From Branchiostoma floridae (Eukaryota; Chordata; Leptocardii; Amphioxiformes; Branchiostomatidae): a stretch of 64,000 bases of DNA. The translations under genes and the position numbers were made by a program. How positions within the stretch are numbered: position 1 is the first letter of the stretch; each line of letters begins with the position of its first letter. Below are positions 37,201 through 45,897 of the stretch, piece by piece. A model generated the notes under the pieces. That model saw only the letters and a list, made by a program, of their open reading frames with translations, was not told the origin of the DNA and did no database searches. The stretch spans positions 18,617,231-18,681,230 of the forward strand of contig NC_049983.1 of NCBI RefSeq assembly GCF_000003815.2. Reading direction: 5' to 3'.

Positions 37201-40200
37201 CTACAGAACAGCCGCCGACAGGCCCGTGCCAGCACCTCCTACACACAGAGCCCCGCCAAACACGCCATGGGGCTGTCAGGGGAGCTCTTCAAGCCCCTGT
37301 GGGTACAGTGCAGGGTGGAGGGGAGGATCAGGCAGGTGGTCGCTGGTGCTGTACACAATATGCTGTTAACCTCCTCGGGTAAGGTGGACAGATATTTATT
37401 TATTGGTGGACAGATAGATTGTGTTTGATCATGATATATTGATCGTTTACGAGTGAACGTTGTTTGTACATATCTATTAAACTTTTACCAAAAGCAGTTG
37501 GTTGAGTTTCATCCATATTAGCTCTAGAGAGAGGGTGGTCAAAATTATAGTCCATCGGAAGGATTTTGGAATTGATAATCGGGGTGTCATCTGTGACATA
37601 ATCAGTTATGATAACTTATTGCATTGTTTTCACTGTACAAGTTGATTGTAAATCTCGGATCAATTCAGTTTTTACTACAAGGCCGATTTCATACATGTTT
37701 TATCAATGAATAAACCAATTACTACTACATCCTACATAATGGTGAGGTCTTGAATTTGTACATGTATGTAATAACTATGTGTGTTAGAATCATTAACTAC
37801 AAGAATTTGAAGATGTCATGCCTCTGTGAAATATTTACAGTTTTATTAGCTTCTTTTGAACTAATAGGCTCTTTCATAGACCCTATGACCTGGAATATCT
37901 GTCAGCAGTCTGCAGAAAGTTGATAAATTACTTATCCTGTCACTCTGGCAACTCGATTACTGTCACTTATTGAATGTGACTATTATATAGAAAGTACGTA
38001 ATGTAGAAACATAGACAGACAGGTACACTCGTTTGTAATGAAATCTGGTCTAAACACCTCATATATTGTCCAACTTTTGTCCTGAAACTTCACCTGCTTC
38101 TCTCTGTATGTGTGCTGTTCAGGTGAGGTGTTCTCCTGGGGCATGAACAACTGTGGACAGCTGGGACATGGTGGAAGGTCAGAGGTCACCATTCCTAAGG
38201 TAGTGCATGTGCTGTCAGGGAAATCGGTGGTCGCCATAGCAGCGGGAGAGGACTTCTCTGTAGCTGTGGACAGGTAAGAGACTATCCAATGTAACTGATT
38301 GTGTACATGTACATTTACAGTGATCATAAATTTCCCCCTTGTAGATGTTCATTCTTCTCTCCTGCACCTTCAGATTTGGTAATAAACTTCATAAATAGGT
38401 TAGAAAGTATCCCAATAAAACAATCCAAATGTAATTGGTTTTGTACATTGGTTACTTGTCTATGGCTAACACCATGCTGTTATTAGAATGATTAACGTTA
38501 CATTTGCAGTCATCAGTAGTTTCCCCCTTGTAGATCTTCATTCTGCTCTTGTGCACCTACACATGAGTCAAGGTTTGGTAAGAAACTGTCCCACTAAAAC
38601 TATCCAAATGTAATTGGCTTTGTACATGGCTTAGTTGTCTATTCTGCTCATTCTATTCATTCTGCTCTCCTGCACCTCAGATCAGGCAAGGTTTGGGTGT
38701 GGGGCAGGAACAGCCATGGTCAGCTGGGGATAGACATGAAGCAGAGCTCCTCCTCCTCTTCTTCATCCTCATCACTGGGGATCTCCTCTTTCATTGGTCG
38801 AGATGTCCTCACACCCCTGCAGCTCCAGGGCATCCCTGGTGCCATCGTGCTGAGAGAAGAGGAGGATCATGATGTCAGTGGTGAAGATGAAGAGGTATTC
38901 AATTCAATTCAATCGATTTTTTCAATCTTTATTGCACAACAACTATAACAGATACAATGTATGGCAAGCTCTAGGGCAGTACATACATAAGAAACTTGAG
39001 TCAATATCTTTACTTCTAATGCTTAAGTCTCACTTCATTTGAAGATGTAGCTGTTAATGAAGGTGTCTTTATCTGTGCTAGCCTGTATGCTAGCCTGCCT
39101 TTTTAGCTTTTGTACACTATCTTGGCTGCTTCCCTGCTGAGTAACCCAGGGAGCATACTAAAGCTAAAAATGGGCTACCTTACAGGCTTTATCTTTGCCC
39201 CAAACAAAGTTGTAATTCACAAACAGTTTTCAGCTAACAGTAGAGAATTTTGCTTGTATCTACTTTCTGTAAAATGAAGATTTACTTCAGCAGTTATGAA
39301 AAAACTTGTTCTGGTTTGCATGAGCTATCTATAAGTTATGTGTTTTCTCTACAAGTTAGCATGTCGGCTATAGCTTGTTATATCTGTGATTATTTGTAGA
39401 AATGGTATTTTTAGGAGGTTCATGTGCTGATATATCAAACAGCTTTCTGCATCTGTCAGTTTAGAGGATAACAATTGACAGTTCAGCACCAAGGACAGGA
39501 TAACATTAGCCTTAGCATAGCATTTACTGCTTTGTTTTGTTTTAGTACAATGTAGAAAATTTGACACCAGAGTGAGTGAGTGAGTGAGTGAGTAAGTGAG
39601 TGAGTGAGTGAGTGAGTAGATTTGAAAACATACAGTAGTGTACACTCCTATGCTGTAGTCAACATCAAGCTAATGTACGAAAGAAGAACGGTAATAATAA
39701 TTGTTATGTCTAGTTTATTGTTTGAATGTTTGAATTATCAGAGCCTGGAGGACCCAGAGGATGATGCCGGTCTGCCTGATCTGTCTACAGTAGACAAGGG
39801 TGGTCCCGCCTACGGCAGACAGGCTCTGAGAGCTGCCATCAAACACTTAGGGACATTCTACCAGCCACATGATGTCGTCAGGTATGAGATAGACGCTCTC
39901 AATTCTGTTCATTGTTACATTCATGTCATACTGGCAATCATATGGAATGTGGTAAAGTTTTGTCTAGATCAAGTTTGGTCTTGTTATCATCAGTCTGCTT
40001 CCAACAGTAGCTACAGACCACTGCTGGAAGCAGACTAAAGCTGACAATACCAAACTCCAGGCTAGGTAATATTACCATTTAAGTTATCCCAAACATGTAA
40101 ATGAGAAACATCTACATCTGAAATGTCATGTCCATTGCTGTTTTCCTGCCTTTGTGTCAATTTTCTGTCCCTCTTAAATTCCTAATCCTTTTTCAAGCAT

Positions 40201-43200
40201 GCAACATCTGTTATCAATGATAAAGTCATGAGTTGTGATGGATCTTTGTTTCCCTGCCCCCCTCCCCCAGGCTGTGTCAGGACTATGAGGACTGGGCCAG
40301 TGCTGCAGACATCTATGATGAGCTCAGCCTTTTCCCACAGGTAAAGCTCTCTTCAGCACTATAGTATTGGAACGTGCTCTGCAAAGATACACTACTCTTG
40401 TAGTACAGTGTTTACTTTGATTGATACATCAGCCCATAAACATGTGGAGTTTAAACCTTCTAATCATGCTTTAGAATATTAGGTACACAGAAGTCATTAT
40501 GTAAAAAGTTAGAAAAGCTGTACTGATAATGTGTGTAGACTGAGTCAACAAGAATCAACTACACATAATACAGTGACAAGGTGATAGACCTAGAGGACAA
40601 CAGATGCACTGTTGGATCAGAAAATCTACTCCATGAATTGTTACAAGGAAGGGGATACAAACTAAGCGTCACATTTGGGACTGCATTCTGCTCACTGCAA
40701 TGTTAGCAATGCCACCTTGCTGCTGTGTTAAGTAGAACTAGTCATTATTATACTGAGGAAGGTAAATTAAAGAACTTTGTTATTTAATGGCCAGTATTGT
40801 TTCATCTAGGCTTTGGTATACAGACTGAAGGCACTCAAAAGAGCTGATTCAGAGATCTCGTCTGATGAAGCTGTCAATCACGTGTCTTCTTACATCACCA
40901 TGGTGATAGAGGACAGTACTGGAGGGTTGGATTCCAGTCAAAGACACCAGCAGCTTTTAGAAGGAGTAAGTGGCAGTACTTTGTCAAGTCCAGGAAAGAC
41001 GGATTGTGATTCGTAGTAATGTAAAAGCTTTGCGACATCAGTTTTTTTAAGAGACAGTACTTTAGAAAGATACTTCAAATAAAATAGTATAGGAGTGGAA
41101 AGTAAATTAGTTAAAGATACATTTTTAGACATTGGTATTTAGAAGTGTGGAGTGAAAAGCAGTTTTTTTACTGTGTTTTAAATTCACAGTAGAAACAATA
41201 CTGCAATACAGTAGTCATACAAAGAATTCATTACTGTCCAGGCAGAGGTTGGTGGGCAAGATTGTGACCTTTTTCTCAGTCTTCTCTGTCTGCACTTCTC
41301 ACCAAAGGCAGAGGTTGGTGGGAAGTGCGGACAGAAAACAGGAGACCTGAGTAAAAGGTCACAATCTTCCCTACCAACCTCTGCCTGGAGAGTAATAAAG
41401 TCTTGGTGAAGAGGTTACCACCAGAACTGAAAAAACTGCAAAAGTTTCAAGGTTTACAGTAATTTTTGTATTGTTTTGTTTGTGCGCAGGTGGTTGAGTT
41501 CTGGCAGGAGGCAGGTCTGGAGACGGCTGGGCTGGAGCCTGTGTTAGAAACACACCTGCCTACACTGGCCTGTCCACTCTTCATGGTGCTGCACAGGTGG
41601 GGCATCTGGGCTGCTTTCTTTACTCATCACTTCTATGACAGATACATATAGTATCTCTTGTTCTTGGGGAGACGTGACATATTCAGGAACTACAGAGGTA
41701 TTTCAGTTGCAGACTTTGAAACAGTATACTTGAGCAGTGTACATGACCATGTTGTCTATTCTATAGGAAGAGGGAGACACAGACTGCTGGGGAGGCTACA
41801 TCTACAAAGTCTGTCAGTTTCTCCACAACCTTCCATCTGAAGCTGACCTCAGCTGTCACTCAGCAGATCATGCAGGGAAAGGTAACCACAACCTCGTCTC
41901 AGACTCATTTTTAGCTATATAAAACTGTATTAAAGATGCTTGTAATAGACAAAAACTTGCGGCACTTGGCTATCTGACACTAAGAGTGCGAAAGAGGCAA
42001 AGATGTCAAATGTTTCTCACAGGAACAAAGGTATGCGCAATCATTACTGGGGGGAAAGTTTAGGAGCCCCTGAAAACTAACAAAGATAATCCCCAGTGCA
42101 GTGGCGGCGGCACCGGGGGGGCAGGGGGGGCGGCTGCCCCCCCTGAAAATATGTTGGGGGGGCGTCGCCCCCCCCAAAAAATCAAGCTAAAACCTTGTGT
42201 ATTTTTATGATGATGGAAATTTCATAAAATCAAGCTAGTCTAACAGCAAAATTTATCCCTGAAAATGCAAGAAATGGCGTTTCAGAGAGTCCCGATTTCA
42301 AAATTTCGCCAGACCTCCCTTGTGACGGCTGCGTCTTCGGCGCAGGACAATATGTTGCGGGAGCGTTGCTCTGAAAAATCTTTAAACCAATATAAATTGT
42401 ACTATCGTACTTAGCTTAGTTTACAAGCAGAATGTGCCACTGAAATGCAGGAAATGACGTTTCAGACGGTCAAGACTTTAAAATTTTCTCCGGACCTGCC
42501 TAGCGATGACTTCCGCCTCCGTCGCTCACAACGACATGGTGAAAATTTGTGCGTGGTAGCTTAGGTCATCGCCCTCAAACATCTTTTTCTTTGACAAAAA
42601 TGACATAAGATTTAGTATAGTCTGCAAGCAAAATTTGTCCCTCAAAATACAGAAAATGTCGTTTCAGAGGGTGCAGATTTCGAAATTTTCCAAGACCAAC
42701 CTTGCGACAGCTCGCATCTTCGACACTCGAAATCGTGAAATATTTTGGGGGCATTGCCCTCGCTAAAACCATGTGTCTTTCTAACAGAATTGCCATCAAA
42801 CTTAGCTTAGTCTGGCAGCAAAATTTGCCCGTCAAAACGCAGGAAATGCCGTTTTAGAGGGTCTAGATTTCAAATTTCCCCGGGGGAGCATGCCCCCGGA
42901 CCCCCCTAGGGTGGTCGCGCCGGAGGCGCGACTTGTAGCGCCTTCGGCGCTACGTAAGCGTGTGCCGCAAAATTCTGTCATTAAAAAGTTCGCCCCCCCA
43001 GACGAAAATTCGTGCCGCCGCCTCTGCAGTGTATAAAAATCAGGGATGGTGCCCAGGGTTGTGTTGGTGACAAAAGCAAAGTATAGCAAGATAAACAACA
43101 GAATAATTAACAATAAGTTCTACACTTAGGTTCCTCTGGAGCAAGAAGAGGCCTTACAAGAAGCAATACTTGGATCCAACCACAGCAGCCTGCTCCCGTT

Positions 43201-43874
43201 GCCTAGCAACTCGGACAACCTAGTTCCGGAGGACAAGCTGTGGCAGGAGATCATGCATAACCTCCAGAAGGATGCTGGGAAGAGGGGGTGCATCCAGCTG
43301 TCCCAGAGCGAGGCTGAGGCCGTGTTCGGTGACCGGAGGCCGAAGGAGGAGTCGCGGATCCCGCAGAAGGCTGTGTTCTTCACCTGTGGACATTCGTATC
43401 GCGAGGAGGATTATCGGGAGGAGGTGTACAGGTTTGTTTGAAAATCTATGAATATGTATATGTTTTGTTTCAACCATTCTCGGCCAGGTGCACAGACATT
43501 GGGATCTGTACTGCCACATTGAACCAGTCTGAACCAGGAATTGATACCTTTCATTATACCTTTTGTTGATACATGCCCAGTTGTATCTACTGTTGTTTGT
43601 ATGTATAGTTTTCTTGCTCTATTGTAGTGCATCTAATTAGAACTTCTCAAATATCCTATGTAAATCACTGCGATTCAAACTTTCTATAAGGCTCTTATGT
43701 GAAAAATCTTCACTGTGCCTTGTTTTCCTTTCCTCCAGGTTTGAGAGTCGCATGAAGGCCCACAGCGCCCCCCTCCCCCTCACCACCAGACTGCTGTGTG
43801 ACCATTTCAACACAAACACACAGATCCCCATGGCCTGTCCCAAATGTGTCATCAACACTGTTCTCAGTGACTGA
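23031..43874 (+). CDS. 30-exon gene: beta-propeller-like + helical solenoid + seven RCC1 repeats + C-terminal Cys/His module (1573 aa)
   Basis: Thirty exons with GT-AG borders and unbroken phase sum to 4722 nt, ending at TGA 43872-43874. Start: ATG 23031 ([15 protein letters not shown]). Domains in order: WD-like strands (residues ~30-325), a polar repetitive linker (~326-469), helical solenoid (~470-780), RCC1 propeller (~810-1190), a second helical part (~1235-1430), and a C-terminal segment with TCGHSY, CDHF and ACPKC spacing like a zinc-binding module (~1505-1570). Propeller-solenoid-zinc order recalls vesicle tethering proteins of the VPS/HPS kind (inference). RCC1-type propellers commonly act as GTPase exchange factors or protein-binding platforms. 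I do not recognise an orthologue; Drosophila Claret, an RCC1-like factor for lysosome-related organelles, is a candidate to compare but is a guess. Exons are listed in the block entries. Confidence 0.92.
24169..24705. mobile_element. Second PIF/Harbinger-like MITE with TTA target duplication
   Basis: The ends GGCCACAGCAACTAAATTTT and its near-complement (about 22 of 25 bp) are flanked by TTA at 24166-24168 and 24706-24708. It resembles the 17412-17780 element in TIR start and target site, but the interior differs. It lies in intron 1 of the RCC1 gene. No transposase frame is present. Confidence 0.75.
25992..26190. repeat. 39-nt in-frame minisatellite carrying the exon 5 splice donor
   Basis: The donor CTGCTG/GTAGGT recurs with GT at 26020, 26059, 26098, 26137 and 26176, exactly 39 nt apart. 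Each unit is 13 codons ([13 protein letters not shown]) with no stop until 26197. The first unit is the genuine end of exon 5. Use of a later donor would add 13, 26, 39 or 52 residues without changing frame. Confidence 0.95.
27286..27369. repeat. 42-nt in-frame duplication across the exon 7 donor
   Basis: The unit encoding [14 protein letters not shown] is duplicated head to tail (27286-27327 and 27328-27369), giving equal donors AAG/GTCAGT at 27319 and 27361. The second donor would add 14 residues in frame. Confidence 0.93.
27482..27825 (+). mobile_element. tRNA-derived SINE, nearly full-length copy 3
   Basis: This is in intron 7 of the RCC1 gene. A-box-like TAGTGGTTAGGAC and B-box-like GGTGCAAATCCCC are followed by GAAAATGAGTGCCTAGCTTC, GAGAGCCACACCTTGAGC and GTGTGAGTGGATCAAAC. 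It is the best reference for the family seen at 2336-2610 and 8600-8860, about 340 bp long. Confidence 0.8.
28046..28143. repeat. Duplicated acceptor and 5' end of exon 8 (65-nt period)
   Basis: CCCAG(C/G)TGTATGACAGTG...GCAGAGGT occurs at about 28049 and again at the genuine exon 8 border (28119). The upstream copy has a C in place of the first exon G and then diverges, giving a decoy acceptor 65 nt upstream. Confidence 0.9.
28669..29102 (+). CDS. RCC1-propeller gene, exon 9: polar linker with 19-residue coding repeat
   Basis: This 434-nt exon covers residues 326-469. It contains three imperfect 57-nt units from 28851, each with SQS and NQSE motifs ([19 protein letters not shown] is the first unit). 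The heptamer CCAATCA occurs at 28851, 28878, 28908, 28935, 28965 and 29001, spaced 27-36 nt and always in the same frame as (S/N)QS. The segment before the repeat ([20 protein letters not shown]) looks ordered. The repeat is probably disordered and may vary in copy number. Confidence 0.88.
29213..33291 (+). CDS. RCC1-propeller gene, exons 10-15: alpha-helical solenoid
   Basis: Exons: 10 29213-29321, 11 30030-30173, 12 30449-30670, 13 31082-31289, 14 31864-31984, 15 33154-33291; residues 470-783. Helical repeat character is visible in [54 protein letters not shown] and [13 protein letters not shown], similar in style to clathrin-heavy-chain-type repeats of VPS proteins (inference, not a family match). 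Exon 15 starts with a Ser-rich stretch and ends with a hydrophobic helix ([12 protein letters not shown]). Exon 14 has an unusual 22-nt poly-C acceptor tract. Confidence 0.88.
29422..29477. repeat. AT-rich hairpin
   Basis: The near-perfect inverted repeat TATGTACATGTATATATATT / AATATATATTATGTACAT with CCTTGAAAAGG at its centre lies in intron 10. It could extrude as a cruciform; no function is implied. Confidence 0.6.
29600..29825 (-). pseudogene. HSD17B10: Isolated HSD17B10-like exon, antisense in intron 10 of the RCC1 gene, catalytic Ser segment missing
   Basis: Seen: a 75-codon open stretch flanked by a good acceptor (CATTCCTCAG/GTG) and donor (CCTG/GTAAAC) on the minus strand. It encodes [29 protein letters not shown], then [16 protein letters not shown] and FNTIAPG. 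This is the short-chain dehydrogenase HSD17B10 (mitochondrial 3-hydroxyacyl-CoA dehydrogenase type 2) from mid-protein to the TIAPG turn. Known family sequence has SVAA between INTA and FEG, where S is the catalytic serine of the Ser-Tyr-Lys triad; here those four codons are absent while YSASK (Tyr and Lys) remains. No GxxxGxG cofactor exon or other exons are seen nearby. Retained splice sites argue for a DNA-level exon duplication rather than a processed copy. Confidence 0.85.
29926..29997. repeat. 18-nt GC-rich minisatellite, four units
   Basis: CATGTGCGCGGCCTGCAG repeats at 29926, 29944, 29962 and 29980 with a few C/A changes, ending 32 nt before the acceptor of exon 11. The unit is alternating purine-pyrimidine in its core (TGTGCGCG), so Z-DNA formation is possible. 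Confidence 0.9.
30366..30427 (+). repeat. Short dispersed repeat with ZNF143/STAF-like motif (copy 2 of 2)
   Basis: ATTACCCACAATGCATC, GCACATGCACAGTTGG and ACAGGCTTA match the copy at 7149-7208 in order and spacing. It ends about 20 nt upstream of the exon 12 acceptor, so part of it may serve as the branch point region. Confidence 0.5.
30900..31115. repeat. Duplicated acceptor and 5' end of exon 13 (122-nt period)
   Basis: CCCAGGCCCGTGCCCTGGTG occurs at 30956 and again at the genuine border 31077. The duplication includes about 70 nt of upstream intron (AATTTCAGCACATG in both) and about 31 nt of exon, after which the upstream copy diverges. Confidence 0.93.
31733..31822 (-). mobile_element. 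Truncated tRNA-derived SINE head
   Basis: On the minus strand this reads GTGGTTAGGGTTCAAGAC, then TTCAAATTCTGAGCAGGCC and GGAAAGGCACTTCACACC, matching the 5' part of the SINE at 27482. It lies just upstream of the poly-C acceptor tract of exon 14. Confidence 0.65.
31840..31861 (+). repeat. 22-nt poly-C tract forming the exon 14 acceptor
   Basis: An uninterrupted C run leads directly into AG/GC at 31863/31864, so the polypyrimidine tract of this acceptor is a homopolymer. It is expected to be length-unstable and poorly resolved by sequencing. Confidence 0.95.
33349..33448 (+). pseudogene. Decayed duplicate of exon 15 with intact donor
   Basis: This repeats exon 15 from CAGTATGGACAGTGACCAG to CAACTACAG/GTAAAG, 162 nt downstream of the same point in exon 15 (33187). 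Relative to exon 15 it lost about 5 nt near CGCGAGCTGG, which shifts the frame, and has several substitutions. The start of exon 15 and its acceptor are not included. It would be a poison pseudo-exon if spliced. Confidence 0.9.
33926..38894 (+). CDS. RCC1-propeller gene, exons 16-23: seven-repeat RCC1 domain
   Basis: Exons: 16 33926-34050, 17 34788-34963, 18 35376-35530, 19 35709-35849, 20 36241-36379, 21 37135-37378, 22 38123-38273, 23 38681-38894; residues 784-1232. Seven RCC1 repeats are visible: [71 protein letters not shown] (degenerate, lacks GQLG), [15 protein letters not shown] and [15 protein letters not shown]. Each is preceded by a (V/I)xCG or AxG-type HT/HS strand such as [10 protein letters not shown]. 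Most introns fall at a similar place within the repeats, consistent with repeat expansion by exon duplication. Exon 23 then encodes ten consecutive Ser and an acidic tail. Confidence 0.95.
34183..34298. repeat. 58-nt intronic tandem duplication
   Basis: TTGTGGAACTGGAACTAC...AAATGAAATGCAG appears twice, at 34183 and 34241, in intron 16. No splice site is involved, unlike the other duplications here. Confidence 0.92.
36785..37069 (+). repeat. Two upstream copies of the 5' part of exon 21, each with acceptor and in-frame stop
   Basis: CACATTCAG/GT acceptors at 36839/36840 and 36985/36986 precede the genuine one at 37134/37135 (periods 146 and 149 nt). Each copy keeps an open frame over 25 codons ([19 protein letters not shown]) and then reads QNNF-stop or QNSF-stop. 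Against exon 21, copy 1 differs in six codons (five synonymous) and copy 2 in four (three synonymous). There is no donor right after the stop. Confidence 0.92.
38300..38680 (+). repeat. Imperfect tandem repeats through intron 22 up to the exon 23 acceptor
   Basis: The block CCCCCTTGTAGAT(G/C)TTCATTCT with CTGCACCT and later CCAAATGTAATTGG recurs at about 38333, 38523 and in part at 38660. The last part is the genuine CTGCACCTCAG acceptor. The copy at about 38570 retains AAGGTTTGG, the first exon 23 bases after the border. This looks like an older junction-spanning duplication. Confidence 0.7.
39571..39619. repeat. (GAGT)n microsatellite
   Basis: About twelve tetranucleotide units with one AAGT interruption, in intron 23. 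Confidence 0.95.
39742..43874 (+). CDS. RCC1-propeller gene, exons 24-30: C-terminal helical region and Cys/His module
   Basis: Exons: 24 39742-39881, 25 40271-40340, 26 40810-40965, 27 41490-41596, 28 41767-41881, 29 43130-43431, 30 43739-43874; residues 1233-1573. Helical segments include [38 protein letters not shown] and [18 protein letters not shown]. The last two exons encode [20 protein letters not shown], then LLCDHFNTN and [14 protein letters not shown]-stop. The Cys and His spacing suggests a treble-clef or RING-like zinc site (inference). Intron 28 carries the 42094-43031 element and intron 26 a MITE. A possible poly(A) signal ATTAAA lies at about 43949. Confidence 0.9.
41231..41405. 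mobile_element. MITE with ~49-bp TIRs (family CAGGCAGAGGTTGG), copy 1
   Basis: TTACTGTCCAGGCAGAGGTT at the left and the complement of TTACTCTCCAGGCAGAGGTT at the right continue as matched arms for about 49 nt. A second inner inverted repeat (CTGTCTGCACTTCTCACC) lies at the centre, so most of the element can fold back on itself. It is in intron 26 of the RCC1 gene. Confidence 0.85.
42094..43031. mobile_element. ~940-bp non-autonomous element with four internal ~190-bp repeats
   Basis: The ends form an imperfect inverted repeat (GGCGGCGGCAC and its complement). The interior has the anchor GCAAAATTT...CAGGAAATG-CGTTT(C/T)AGA at about 42247, 42425, 42627 and 42818, i.e. four degenerate direct repeats. 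Poly-C/poly-G blocks lie just inside both ends. The minus-strand frame at 42832-43113 ([20 protein letters not shown]) is a by-product of the repeat, not a gene. It is in intron 28. Confidence 0.8.
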
Positions 43875-44651
43875 GTCAAAGGCCAATAAGTAGCACTATC
43901 AAGTAGCTTTTAAGTTTGCAGTAAGACAAAGGTCAAGATTTTGCAGTATTAAAGACACAACCAGAAACTACACCAAATGTAAGTTTGCAGCTTTCACCAC
44001 AAAAACCATAAACATGAAACCACTGCCAATTTTTCACAATTTACAGTATACTGTAAGTATCATCAACATCATTCCATTATATAGGTAACAAAATTTGTTT
44101 TCTTCGTTACAAATCACAAATCAAGTGTAATCAGACAGAAATATACTATATAGTAACCAGACAGACACAATAGTTGTAAGCATTGCAGAAGACATTACAT
44201 AATTACCAACCATTAATGTTGGTTACATAGGTCAAGCTAGATGAATAAGTAGACATTTCAAAGACTCATCTTGTACTAAGTACAGTACAGCTCAAAGTAG
44301 TTACCAGCTAGATATCAGGATATCAGTCCTGCAATAAGTTTTCAGCAAAGCAATGATGACATTCTGGAAAAGTACACTAGAGAATATGTTTGTTTTTTAT
44401 TTGATTTTGTTACTTGCGAGGTCAAGTAGTAGAAACACATGACAGTTTATATTTTCTACTTTGTTCGTTCGTTTTAAGTTGTCATTCCTTTGTATTGTGA
44501 TAGGAGAAGCAGTTGTACCATGGCCTTTACATTATTATGTACATAAATCCCGTGCCATACTTTTTCTGCAAGCGATGATATGGCAGGCCATATTGTGAGT
44601 GAACAATTACTTAAAAGCAGGAATGCAGAGGAATCAACTTCAGCATATATA
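43875..44651. other. 3' flank of the RCC1-propeller gene, no gene seen
   Basis: AT-rich sequence after the stop codon, presumably including the 3' UTR. A possible ATTAAA signal lies at about 43949. No open frame of note. Confidence 0.6.
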
Positions 44652-45897
44652 CACTCAGCACAAAAAGTTTGGAATATCAACTTCGGTTGATCATATTTCT
44701 GTTGTTTCTGCATCAATTTCAATATATTATATATCTATAGAAAGGTTGCATGATTTTCTTTCCAATGGTATGAAACTCATTATCATTGTTAACACATGGA
44801 ACATACATTAGGCCTGCTAACGTGAGTGGGTCACGACAAAAAAGTGCCCAAATTCCCACGTTTTTGTTCAAAACTGTATCGTCTGGTTATGGCCGCGGGT
44901 GACAATGATTCAATCAATCCGTTTTTCACCTAACGTTTGGTATACAGAACATCCAAGTTTCTTTTTAGCATATCTGAGTATTTTATGAGTGTAAATTCAT
45001 GGAACGAGCACCAGGCCTGCTTACGTACAGGGCGTCCTAAAGATAAAGTGACAAAATTACCCTACTAAAGTCAATCACTCCATTCTGCTCATTTTCTTCC
45101 GTCAGTATTGACTTGTGAATGAAGGTAAGTTGACTAAACAGGACATGTCAATCAAATCTGCTGTTACTCTTTATTCAAGCAAAAAAATCTGAACCATGGC
45201 AAGAGGTGATCAATCGAGTGCTAGCCATAAGCCGTAGGAAGGCTATTCCACCATAAGACTGTACTACAGCGTCCAATGGTCCTTGCTCTGTGTGGACTGG
45301 TGTTGTAATCTTGCAGAATGGCATTTGGTCCCATATTGAAGAGGTAGGATATTGTGACTGGATGGAGGATGGTGTCCCTATATCTTACCACATTGAAGTT
45401 GCCTGGAATGATGACGAGTCTTGTTTTTCCAATGGCGGTTATACCGCCCCACACCATGGCGCTGCCTCCACCACCAAATGCCGAAAGTTACTCTTGTCGT
45501 GTCAGCGTGCGGTTCTCCTTGCTGCATCCGCGCTTTGATTCTGCCATCCAACTATTGAAAGGGCAGAATCACACAAGTGTGCTAAAACCTTGTATGTTCC
45601 GTATACCAAATGTGAGGTGAAAAGAGGATTGATTGAACCAGTGACACACGCGCCAATATCAACAGGACAATACAGTGTTGAACAGAAGTAGGGGAATTTG
45701 GGCACTTTTTTTTTGTGACCCACTCATGTAAGCAGGCCTTGTGCTCGTTCCATGTGTTTACAATCATGATAAGTTTGACACCATATGAAAGAAAATCACA
45801 CAAGCTTTCTATTGATATATGATACATTGAAATTGATGCATAAATAACGGAAATATGATATACCAAAGTTGATATTCCAAAGTTTTTGTGCCGAGTG
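44652..45897 (-). mobile_element. Decayed Tc1/mariner transposon with long (~205-bp) inverted repeats
   Basis: TA flanks both ends (44650-44651 and 45898-45899). The left end CACTCAGCACAAAAAGTTTG is matched by the complement of the right end. The inverted repeats continue, imperfectly, for about 205 bp (to about 44862 and from about 45690). The interior holds a transposase remnant on the minus strand. Confidence 0.88.
45221..45457 (-). pseudogene. Tc1/mariner transposase remnant
   Basis: MVWGGITAIGKTRLVIIPGN, then VVRYRDTILHPV and GPNAILQDYNTSPHRARTI, correspond to the Tc1-family block from VMVWGGI to the second catalytic-Asp region (family DNARPHTAR; here DYNTSPHRAR, so the Asp remains). 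The N-terminal DNA-binding half is absent and the frame stops early. A complete transposase is about 340 aa; this is about 79. Upstream fragments in another frame (45500-45567) continue the similarity, indicating frameshifts. It is inactive. Confidence 0.85.

Noticed and set aside
42832-43113. 93-codon minus-strand frame ([13 protein letters not shown]...)
   Set aside because: It lies inside the 42094-43031 repetitive element and reflects its GC-rich terminus; such frames come from the repeat, not a host gene.
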